NCBI GenBank assembly: GCA_008501835.1
Contig: QQUB01000394.1
Location: 1-5,487 of the forward strand
Length of the DNA: 5,487 nucleotides
Direction of reading: 5' to 3'
Source of the DNA: Bacteroidota bacterium
GTDB taxonomy: Bacteria; Bacteroidota; Bacteroidia; Chitinophagales; Saprospiraceae
Shown here: in pieces, positions 1 to 5,487 of the stretch
Numbering within the stretch: the stretch's first letter is position 1
Layout of the letters: the number at the start of each line of letters is the position of its first letter
Translations under genes and position numbers: made by a program
Notes under the pieces: model-generated
The model's database searches: none
Seen by the model: only the letters and a program-made list of their open reading frames with translations
What the model was told of the DNA's origin: nothing

Positions 1-100
1 TATAGTGGTATAACAAGTTGAATTGAAAAAGGCAATAAATGGTAATATATGCCAGCGCTATTGTATAAATGATAAAAACTACTGCTCCTAAGATTGGCAT
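1..100 (-). CDS. N-terminal fragment of a membrane protein, probably a membrane-bound family 2 glycosyltransferase (cut by window edge)
   Basis: An ATG at 100-98 opens a frame with no stop through position 1, giving 33 residues. Residues 3-25 are almost entirely hydrophobic (V, F, I, Y, L, A) and form one likely transmembrane helix. A polar/aromatic stretch, QFNLLYHY, follows at residues 26-33. A single N-terminal helix followed by a Q-x-N/H-L-x-x-x-Y segment is, from memory, how many Bacteroidota cellulose-synthase-like family 2 glycosyltransferases begin, before a cytosolic GT-A domain that lies outside this window. The ATG comes one base after the TAG stop of the upstream glycosyltransferase gene (102-104), so the two are almost certainly co-transcribed and probably translationally coupled. 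There is no clear Shine-Dalgarno sequence. The coding call is fairly secure from the tight spacing and the hydrophobic pattern. The family is an inference from 33 residues; another membrane protein of the same glycan pathway is possible. Confidence 0.6.
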   Translation of the reverse strand, partial: MPILGAVVFIIYTIALAYITIYCLFQFNLLYHY

Positions 101-101
101 T

Positions 102-800
102 CTAAAGTAATTTAAAAATGGTCCACAAAATTTTATACCCTGCCAGGATCGTACCTTTAAGAGTCCCTGACACTTTCGAAACACCTATTCTTTTTCGATA
201 ACTAACTGCTACCTCCCGCACTTTCATTTTGTGACGGGCGGCCTTCACCTGCATTTCCACGGTCCAGCCGTAATTGGGGTCAGCCATTTGCATTTCCATA
301 AGGCTTTCCCATTTCACAGCTCTGAATGGTCCGAGGTCTGTAAATTTGTAGTTAAAAAGTAGTCGGATAAGCGTAGTTGCCAGCCAATTGCCAAAGATCT
401 GTTGCGGCATCATAGCACCTTTTTCAAGGTTACCTAGTACTCTTGAACCTATCACGAGGTCAAAATCCTCATTGACAATAGGGTTGATTAGTTCTGGCAT
501 TTCTTCCGGATGGTCTGAATAATCACCATCCAGAAAAACAATTATGTCGGGCTGGTCTTCAGGAGCTTTATTTATCAGGTGTTCAATTGCTTTTAAACAG
601 GCACTGCCATAACCTTTAATGGGTTGATCCAGAACAATGGCTCCGACCCGGGCAGCTACCTCTGCTGTATTATCTGTACTGGCATTATTACAAACATACA
701 CGTCTCTCACCACATTTACGGGAATATCTGCCAATACCTTCCCAATCGACTCCTGCTCATTAAAAGCAGGGATGATCACATCCACTTTGAGTGGTTCCAA
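102..800 (-). CDS. Family 2 glycosyltransferase, polyprenyl/dolichyl-phosphate mannose synthase-like (TTG start)
   Basis: This is a 232-residue GT-A fold glycosyltransferase of the DPM/DPG-synthase-like group, which moves a sugar from a nucleotide donor to a polyprenyl-phosphate or similar acceptor at the inner face of the cytoplasmic membrane. Visible motifs in order are VIIPAFNEQESI (8-19, start of the nucleotide-binding fold), NNASTDNT (38-45), KGYGSACLKAI (62-72), the metal-binding DxD within FLDGDYSDHPEE (89-100), IGSR (117-120), TDLGPFRA (154-161), YGWTVEMQVKAA (177-188) and YRKRIGVSKVSG (201-212). Residues 213-232 are a hydrophobic, lysine-containing tail that could sit on the membrane, but there is no true transmembrane segment and no signal peptide. 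Length is normal for a soluble single-domain member. The start codon is TTG at 800-798. An in-frame TGA lies three codons upstream (809-807), no ATG or GTG lies between, and the conserved fold begins by residue 8, leaving little room for a later start (GTG codons at residues 6 and 8 are the only near alternatives). A promoter lies about 20 bases upstream. The next gene follows after one base. Donor and acceptor cannot be told from sequence. Confidence 0.93.
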   Translation of the reverse strand: MEPLKVDVIIPAFNEQESIGKVLADIPVNVVRDVYVCNNASTDNTAEVAARVGAIVLDQPIKGYGSACLKAIEHLINKAPEDQPDIIVFLDGDYSDHPEEMPELINPIVNEDFDLVIGSRVLGNLEKGAMMPQQIFGNWLATTLIRLLFNYKFTDLGPFRAVKWESLMEMQMADPNYGWTVEMQVKAARHKMKVREVAVSYRKRIGVSKVSGTLKGTILAGYKILWTIFKLL

Positions 801-824
801 ATTTACTCAATTTTTTAGTGACGG

Positions 825-832
825 CAAAGATA
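825..832 (-). promoter_or_regulatory. Bacteroidota-type -7 promoter element for the glycosyltransferase gene
   Basis: Read on the minus strand the bases are TATCTTTG, an exact match to the known Bacteroidota primary sigma -7 consensus TAnnTTTG. Transcription would begin near positions 817-820, giving a leader of roughly 17-20 bases before the TTG at 800. The -33 region is weak: about 20 bases further upstream the sequence is AAAGTTTA rather than a clear TTTG. The element sits in the 94-bp gap (801-894) after the large gene, so the glycosyltransferase and the gene after it probably have their own transcript, with or without read-through from upstream. Confidence 0.6.
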
Positions 833-894
833 GCAGATTTTAAATAAACTTTGGGTAATTAAAGATCACTATGATATTAAACCTGATTTTTACC

Positions 895-3800
895 TCAGGA
901 GCAAACCCCTCCCTGCAAATAAGGCAGAATTACATCATTCTTATACTCATTCGTCCCATCGTAGGTTAACGTAACAACCTGAACCCCTGTAATGCGCTTG
1001 ATCTCATTGGCCATGGCCTCTGTAACCAGCGACGGACAACAGAATGAAGGATTGGCCTGTACAAATAACTTCACATCCGGATAATTCTTCAATATAAAGA
1101 AAACCTTCAGGATATTGTCGACAGATTCTCCGGAAAGCATTGGATTGATATTGAACTTTTCCAATTCCTTTTCCAGCTTTCTGGGCTCGATTACCGGAGC
1201 AGGACCCAAAAATCTTTCAAAATACCGATAATATTTTTCTTCGAACATCTTGATAACAGAAATCATCAACCGCAATTGAGCAGCTTTCAAATATTCTCCA
1301 CTGTGAACAAGTAATCGAATTCTGTTGGGTTCAATAATTTTTTGATAATCCGAATAAGTAGTAGTCAGCACCTCTCCCCCAGCCTCCTCAATTGCCCGAT
1401 GGAGATCCTGATTCATGACATCATTATCACAAACATATACATCCCCAAAAATAGCTACTTTGGGCTTTTCTGATTTTATTACCGGGATTCCATCAAAAAG
1501 ACCTACGGCTTGTTCAACTGTTTTCTCCAAACCCTGCTCCCCCGAAAATGCCTTTTTAAGCACTTCGACACTTTGCTCCAATACCTCATCCGTTTCCCCG
1601 GGATTAACTTCATAAGGCCTGACCTTACAAGCTACAGCCCTTAATAATCCTCCTAGCATATAGGCAAAATAAGCATAATAGCAGGCCATTGGAGAGATCT
1701 CCAGGTGGGATAAAAGACCGACGTAAACATTCGCCTTTTCAAAACCCTTTCCATGTTTTTCAAATACACTTTTGATATACTGAGGATACAGCCTTATATT
1801 ACAGGAGAGTTTACTTTCAAACATCCAGAGCAGTGTTTTTTCAGGAGGTAAATCATTTTGCAAAACGTAATCGATAAACCCCTGGGCTACGATACTCACC
1901 GGAAGGCACTGTCCGGTATTATGAGCCATGCTTTTTCTGATAACCTGTTCATTTGAAAACATTTGTCTGGCATCAATTCCCAGACGCTTCAAATTAGCCA
2001 CAAGCAATGGAGAGACAATAGGGTCCCAGTCAGGAAACATCAAAATCTTGTCCTCAAGATCCCTGGTAATATTGGGCAAGATGGTCCCATCAAAAAACGC
2101 CTCCTTTTCATCTGTTAAAAAAGCATGATTCCTGAATGATCGAATGGCAGCCTCTATCCTCGTTTCATAACCTACATTTGAATCATGTTCATCTATTTGC
2201 AAAATGAGATAGGGCTTATTGTGCCTGTGCATTATTTTTTTGAAATATTCGATCACAAATGCATCGGGTGAACATTTAAAAGCAGTGACCAATACCGGAT
2301 ACAAATTAGGTTTTTTAGCAACTTCATTGGTAGTTTCAAGGATTCTCGATGCAAAATACCATGGAACATTTTTAGCGATCATCTGGATGTCCTCTTCCGG
2401 TTCTGTACTGACAGGGATCATATCCTGGTAAAAGGTTTTTATGCCCTGTTTATTAAAAATTTCCGGGATTGCTTTATTAAGACCTTTGGAAAGCACTACA
2501 TATGGTCTTCCCATCAAAACAACAGAAAGGTCATTATTTTCATAGAATTGCTGTTGGAACAGCTTTATCAGGTTTTCCTTTCTTTCTGAAAAAAAGTTCA
2601 TAGCTTCATTCAGGGCTGAAGTAACCCTGATCAAGCTGATTTTTTCTTTAAATACGGGTTTCAAACATTTCCACAGATCCTTTGCCACAAAAAGAGTCCC
2701 CCTGGAGAAGTCCAAAAAAGGAGAAATGTGTTTTTCCTGAACATTTTTTGATTTCATGGTATACACAAGGGACGCACTGTACTGGGTATAATAGCAATAA
2801 AGTTTTTCTGCATTTTTTGCAGATTTTCGATTTTGTAAATACACGGGCATAAAAATGAAATCTGCCTTGTCAAGCAGGTAAAGCGCATGACCGTAATGAG
2901 CTGTGACTGGGGCACAAAATTCTGCCCCGGCTACATATTTTCCTTTTTTTAGAGATTCTTTGAAGGGTTCGCTAGTGACAGTCCGAATAGAAAGGTTATC
3001 AAAAAAGCGTTTCCATAGTGGGATTTCCTCAAATAAATGTAGCGAAGCAGGAAGTCCAATAGTGATATTTGTATCCCTGGTTTTAGCTGCCTTAACATCG
3101 AGGATCTTTTTCCGGGCTTTTAAGAGATCAAACCCCGCTTTATTAGCGGAAACATGTTTTTTAGTTTCATAATCCCGTCCGCAAAGGAACCCGTAAGCGA
3201 CCGTTTCTTCATTGATCTCAGCCAAACTGATCCTGCAATTATTATTGCAAAGATCGCATTGTTCTGTGCGAACAGGAATATTTGCCTTGTAAAGGTCCAG
3301 ACCACGGAAACTGGTTGTACGCATCTTTTCTTCATGTACCAGAATGGCTGCGCCCAAAGCACCGGTAAGATGACAAAGATCAGAAACAAATATGGGTTGT
3401 TGCAATCTTTGCTCAAAGGCGGCAATCAATGCCTTATTTTTTGCTGTTGCTCCCTGGAAACATATATGCTTTCCTATAGCAGCTTCTCCTGCTACTTTTT
3501 GCAAATAATTCTCAGCAACAGAATGTAATACGGTAGCAAGAATTTCATTTGAGGAATAGCCCTTTCCTTTGAATTGGTTAATATCTCTTTCCATAAAAAC
3601 TGTACATCGATCACTGGCCAATGGAGCTCTGGCCAATAATGCTTTATCTGCGTATTCTGACAGCTTACAATTCAATTTCTTAGCCTGTTCTTCAATAAAG
3701 CTGCCGGTACCCGCAGCACAAACTGTATTCATTTGAGAGAAAGTTACTCTGCCATTTTTCATTTGCGTAAACTTAGCATCCTGGCCTCCAATCTCTATGA

Positions 3801-5112
3801 TCGTATCCGTTTCAGGATTGAGTTCATAAGCTGCCCTTGCATGGGTGGTAATTTCATCCAGGATAAGGTCTGCACCAATAATCTTACCCACAAAACTTCT
3901 CCCGGATCCCGTTGTACTTACCCCTTTAATTTTAAATTGAATTCCTGCAGTTTTCTGTAAATCCACAATGGATTCAAAGATAGATTTTACGGCACTAAGT
4001 GGTGCTCCTGCAGTATAGGTATAAAAACCAACCAAAGGTCTTCGTATCCTGGACAGGAGTACAGCCTTCGTACTGGTGGATCCGATGTCAATACCGAGGT
4101 AACAGGAAAAATCCTTTAGTTGATTTAAATCCAGATAAGTATCAACTTCTATATGTTTTGGATGGGTGGTAATAACCGGCTTGAAGATTTTGGATGAATG
4201 GCAGGAAAAGTCCGGATACTCACTTAATTTCAAATCAAGAGGTTCATAATAGTAGCCTTTGTCCTCTTTCTCTTTTAGCAGAATTTCTTCAAACCTGAAT
4301 GTGCGCGTGTTTTGTCTTTCCTTCAGGCCTTTTTTAAGACTCAAAAGTGCAGCTCCAAGGGCACCAAAAAGGTGGGCCTTATCATCCTTGAGAACCGGAT
4401 TCTCCAGGTGCTCTTCAGGGTGCTTAATGACCGCAAGATTTTTTGAAACACCCCCGCTGATCATAATAGGCAATTTTGGGGGTTGATTGGCAAAAACGGT
4501 ATCTACAATATTTTTCACCAACCCCTTACAAAGACTATCTGCAATCGCTTCAATTGAATATCCCCTTTGCTGAGCATGGATGAGATCAGTTTTGGCAAAA
4601 ACAGCGCAGCGTGAAGCTATATCCGGAATATCGCCGGTATTTTGAAGGGCCTTTTTACAAAAATGTTGAATGCCGGGTAAATTTAACCTGGAGGATTGCT
4701 GATCCAAAAAACTGCCGGTGCCTGCCGCACAGGAAGAGTTCAGTTTTGTAAAGTCATATTTGCCTTCATCATCAAACTGAATTAACATAAATTTCTCTGC
4801 CCCTATATGCAAAAGAGATTTTGCCTTTATGCAATACTTTCTCTTAGCTTCGATTAAAGCTACCTGAGAATTATATTGGTTTACCAACTCAGCATTAAAT
4901 TTAACAGTAGAAGAAACACAACCTATTCCAAGGACCTCATTGAGATCAAATTGTGCTTCGGCTTTTTTCAGGGTTTTATTCAAATTACCCTGATGAAATC
5001 CGTAAAAGGAGTTGAGAATACTGCCATTCAAATCCAGCTGAACAACAGACAGGGATACTGATCCGACATCGATGCCAAGAACAGTTGCCGTTTTCGTGGG
5101 AGCACTTTTCAT
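895..5112 (-). CDS. Fused acyl-CoA dehydratase activase (two HgdC/BadF-like ATPase modules) with DUF2229 and HgdB-like iron-sulfur region
   Basis: This 1405-residue protein belongs to the large CoA-substrate-specific enzyme activase fusions related to the ATP-driven [4Fe-4S] activators of 2-hydroxyacyl-CoA dehydratases and benzoyl-CoA reductases. Module 1 (about 11-257) has a phosphate loop GIDVGSVS (13-20), cluster motif NSSCAAGTGSF with C128, SRCAVFAKTDL with C169, and SGGVSKN (219-225). Module 2 (about 338-591) has GIDIGSTSTK (340-349), TTGSGR (400-405), IGGQDAKF (441-448), VCAAGTGSF with C465, DRCTVF with C503, and FQGATAKNK (552-560). A CxxCxxxC cluster follows (C619, C622, C626) with C644. 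The DUF2229-like part starts with IGLPASLHLFEEIP (685-698) and includes FCAPVTAHYGH (732-742). HgdB-like motifs are MGRPYVVLSKGLN (867-879), FKCSPDAF (945-952), DEHDSNVGYETRIEA (974-988), GQCLPVS (1067-1073), CNIRLYPQY (1104-1112) and FCCPSLVTEAM (1357-1367). It has no signal peptide or transmembrane segment, so it should be cytosolic, and probably oxygen-sensitive. ATG at 5112 is the first start after an in-frame TGA (5121-5119). In known relatives ATP hydrolysis drives low-potential electron transfer; the substrate here is unknown, and no HgdA/HgdB or CoA-transferase gene is adjacent. Confidence 0.95.
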   Translation of the reverse strand: MKSAPTKTATVLGIDVGSVSLSVVQLDLNGSILNSFYGFHQGNLNKTLKKAEAQFDLNEVLGIGCVSSTVKFNAELVNQYNSQVALIEAKRKYCIKAKSLLHIGAEKFMLIQFDDEGKYDFTKLNSSCAAGTGSFLDQQSSRLNLPGIQHFCKKALQNTGDIPDIASRCAVFAKTDLIHAQQRGYSIEAIADSLCKGLVKNIVDTVFANQPPKLPIMISGGVSKNLAVIKHPEEHLENPVLKDDKAHLFGALGAALLSLKKGLKERQNTRTFRFEEILLKEKEDKGYYYEPLDLKLSEYPDFSCHSSKIFKPVITTHPKHIEVDTYLDLNQLKDFSCYLGIDIGSTSTKAVLLSRIRRPLVGFYTYTAGAPLSAVKSIFESIVDLQKTAGIQFKIKGVSTTGSGRSFVGKIIGADLILDEITTHARAAYELNPETDTIIEIGGQDAKFTQMKNGRVTFSQMNTVCAAGTGSFIEEQAKKLNCKLSEYADKALLARAPLASDRCTVFMERDINQFKGKGYSSNEILATVLHSVAENYLQKVAGEAAIGKHICFQGATAKNKALIAAFEQRLQQPIFVSDLCHLTGALGAAILVHEEKMRTTSFRGLDLYKANIPVRTEQCDLCNNNCRISLAEINEETVAYGFLCGRDYETKKHVSANKAGFDLLKARKKILDVKAAKTRDTNITIGLPASLHLFEEIPLWKRFFDNLSIRTVTSEPFKESLKKGKYVAGAEFCAPVTAHYGHALYLLDKADFIFMPVYLQNRKSAKNAEKLYCYYTQYSASLVYTMKSKNVQEKHISPFLDFSRGTLFVAKDLWKCLKPVFKEKISLIRVTSALNEAMNFFSERKENLIKLFQQQFYENNDLSVVLMGRPYVVLSKGLNKAIPEIFNKQGIKTFYQDMIPVSTEPEEDIQMIAKNVPWYFASRILETTNEVAKKPNLYPVLVTAFKCSPDAFVIEYFKKIMHRHNKPYLILQIDEHDSNVGYETRIEAAIRSFRNHAFLTDEKEAFFDGTILPNITRDLEDKILMFPDWDPIVSPLLVANLKRLGIDARQMFSNEQVIRKSMAHNTGQCLPVSIVAQGFIDYVLQNDLPPEKTLLWMFESKLSCNIRLYPQYIKSVFEKHGKGFEKANVYVGLLSHLEISPMACYYAYFAYMLGGLLRAVACKVRPYEVNPGETDEVLEQSVEVLKKAFSGEQGLEKTVEQAVGLFDGIPVIKSEKPKVAIFGDVYVCDNDVMNQDLHRAIEEAGGEVLTTTYSDYQKIIEPNRIRLLVHSGEYLKAAQLRLMISVIKMFEEKYYRYFERFLGPAPVIEPRKLEKELEKFNINPMLSGESVDNILKVFFILKNYPDVKLFVQANPSFCCPSLVTEAMANEIKRITGVQVVTLTYDGTNEYKNDVILPYLQGGVCS

Positions 5113-5134
5113 AATTAATCATTTTCATTAATTA
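5112..5134 (-). promoter_or_regulatory. AT-only inverted repeat touching the start codon of the activase gene
   Basis: Two perfect 8-base arms, TAATTAAT at 5112-5119 and ATTAATTA at 5127-5134, flank a 7-base spacer. The inner arm ends on the A of the ATG start codon. It could be a palindromic protein-binding site or a weak hairpin covering the translation start. Both arms contain only A and T, so an RNA stem would be weak and chance in AT-rich DNA is a real alternative. No clear TAnnTTTG promoter element was found upstream of this gene, so how it is transcribed remains open. Confidence 0.3.
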
Positions 5135-5141
5135 ATTCAAG

Positions 5142-5162
5142 TTGCGGGATGCGGGTACAGGC
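5142..5162. repeat. Short degenerate heptamer repeat (TTGCGGG type)
   Basis: Three consecutive 7-base units read TTGCGGG, ATGCGGG and TACAGGC. The first two differ by one base and the third is degraded. The GC-rich units stand out against AT-rich surroundings. From memory, similar heptamer arrays occur between genes in some Bacteroidota genomes, but this was not checked. With only two good units, chance cannot be excluded. Confidence 0.35.
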
Positions 5163-5237
5163 CCTAACTTTCCAAAAAAACACTCATTTCCTTTACGAAT
5201 AAAGAGCTGCACTATTGAAAAATCAATAACAATGATC

Positions 5238-5272
5238 GAACTCGGAACGTGTACCACATAACTCGTAACTTT
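5238..5272. repeat. Degenerate heptamer repeat array (T/G-AACTCG type)
   Basis: Five consecutive 7-base units can be read: GAACTCG, GAACGTG, TACCACA, TAACTCG and TAACTTT. Units 1 and 4 differ by one base, and all five share A at position 2 and C at position 4. The array ends beside the T-run and A-run that border the terminator at 5281-5308. No coding frame explains the 7-base period. Confidence 0.45.
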
Positions 5273-5280
5273 TTTCAACT

Positions 5281-5308
5281 AAAAAAAGCTCCGGAAGAAA
5301 GAACCGGA
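5281..5308 (-). terminator. Probable intrinsic terminator, minus strand, for a gene to the right of the window
   Basis: Read on the minus strand, TCCGG (5308-5304) pairs with CCGGA (5294-5290) across a 9-base pyrimidine loop. After two more bases (GC) comes a run of seven T (5287-5281). This is the layout of a rho-independent terminator, though the stem is only 5 bp. A run of six T on the plus strand (5270-5275) faces the A-run, so the U-tract could also pair with a following A-tract and weaken termination. It would end a transcript entering from the right and isolate the activase gene from it. Confidence 0.45.
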
Positions 5309-5487
5309 CATGGTCCAGTGTCCTGGTAATAAAAGTTGGAAACGGCTTTGCAGGTCAGGTTGGATTGAGCGTAAGAGAGGTTCTATCTGCCCAAAGTAGT
5401 TATAAGATACAAAAATCCAGACATTCAATCACGGTGTATCCCCTGTAAGCATAAACCTTATCGAACTTTTTTGTAAATATATTGGCT

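Larger units (their letters stand above)
5113..5487. other. Gene-poor intergenic stretch upstream of the activase gene
   Basis: These 375 bases hold no supported gene. All minus-strand frames are stopped by position 5400 or earlier when read from the right edge, and plus-strand frames give only very short peptides, such as a nine-codon one at 5232. The stretch contains the inverted repeat at 5112-5134, two degenerate 7-bp repeat arrays (5142-5162 and 5238-5272), a probable minus-strand terminator (5281-5308), and an imperfect inverted repeat pairing CTTTGCAG (5346-5353) with CTGCCCAAAG (5387-5396), which leaves a two-base C bulge. A small hairpin CTTTA-CGAA-TAAAG lies at 5191-5204. No tRNA or other recognised RNA was seen. 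The activase promoter and leader must lie somewhere here, but no exact match to the Bacteroidota -7 consensus is present on the minus strand. Confidence 0.55.

Noticed and set aside
624..843. Plus-strand open frames opposite the start of the glycosyltransferase gene
   Set aside because: They are antisense to the conserved GT-A N-terminus, have cysteine- and serine-rich composition typical of shadow frames, and resemble no protein family.
882..899. Possible terminator hairpin CCTGA / TCAGG over the stop codon of the activase gene
   Set aside because: The stem is only 5 bp with an 8-base loop, and no U-run follows on the minus strand (next bases TTTAAT). Too weak to call; read-through into the glycosyltransferase gene remains possible.
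3120..3528. Open frames of 101 (minus) and 124 (plus) codons inside the activase gene
   Set aside because: They overlap the well-conserved second activase module in other frames, show no recognisable motifs and have no own promoter. They are shadows of the real gene.
5346..5396. Imperfect inverted repeat CTTTGCAG / CTGCCCAAAG as a possible structured RNA or tRNA-like element
   Set aside because: It needs a two-base bulge and encloses a 33-base loop with no clear inner helices. It has no T-arm or anticodon-arm pattern of a tRNA.
5410..5417. Possible minus-strand -7 element GATTTTTG
   Set aside because: It has one mismatch to TAnnTTTG, no TTTG-like -33 element at the right distance, and lies upstream of the putative terminator, so it would not serve the activase gene.
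5400..5487. Minus-strand open frame from the right edge to a TAA at 5402-5400, giving a 28-residue tail
   Set aside because: It could be the C-terminus of a gene to the right, and the terminator at 5281-5308 lies downstream of it. A stop-free run of this length is common by chance, though, and the residues match no family I recognise.
1..5487. CRISPR array, insertion sequence, attachment site or phage defence system
   Set aside because: No repeat-spacer pattern, transposase, integrase or defence-type domain was seen. The only repeats are the short heptamers and small inverted repeats already listed.

Overview
The window looks like a piece of a Bacteroidota chromosome. The best direct sign is a TATCTTTG element, matching the Bacteroidota -7 consensus TAnnTTTG, placed just upstream of a gene. 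No gene start has a clear Shine-Dalgarno sequence, the non-coding DNA is AT-rich, and the right intergenic region holds degenerate 7-bp tandem units. The genus cannot be told from this sequence. All supported genes lie on the minus strand, so transcription runs right to left.

From right to left: positions 5113-5487 hold no supported gene. They contain a probable minus-strand terminator (5281-5308), two short degenerate heptamer arrays (5142-5162 and 5238-5272) and an AT-only inverted repeat that touches the next start codon (5112-5134). Positions 5112-895 encode one 1405-residue protein. It fuses two 2-hydroxyacyl-CoA dehydratase activase (HgdC / BadF-BadG / BcrA-BcrD type) modules to a DUF2229 / HgdB-like iron-sulfur reductase region. 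A 94-bp gap with a promoter follows. Positions 800-102 encode a 232-residue family 2 glycosyltransferase of the dolichol/polyprenyl-phosphate mannose synthase-like type, apparently starting at TTG. One base after its stop, a second gene begins at position 100 and runs off the left edge. Its only visible part is a hydrophobic N-terminus, which resembles the first membrane helix of a membrane-bound family 2 glycosyltransferase.

There are two functional units. The large protein is probably a cytosolic, oxygen-sensitive, ATP-driven electron-transfer machine of unknown substrate; no separate dehydratase subunits or CoA-transferase are visible beside it. The glycosyltransferase and its coupled downstream gene form a small cell-surface or glycolipid unit that probably has its own promoter. 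Nothing in the sequence links the two units functionally.

The most interesting object is the 1405-residue fusion. Its first activase module keeps both cluster cysteines but has eroded nucleotide-binding motifs, while the second is canonical. Its C-terminal half also shows a repeated motif order that suggests an internal duplication of the HgdB-like part.
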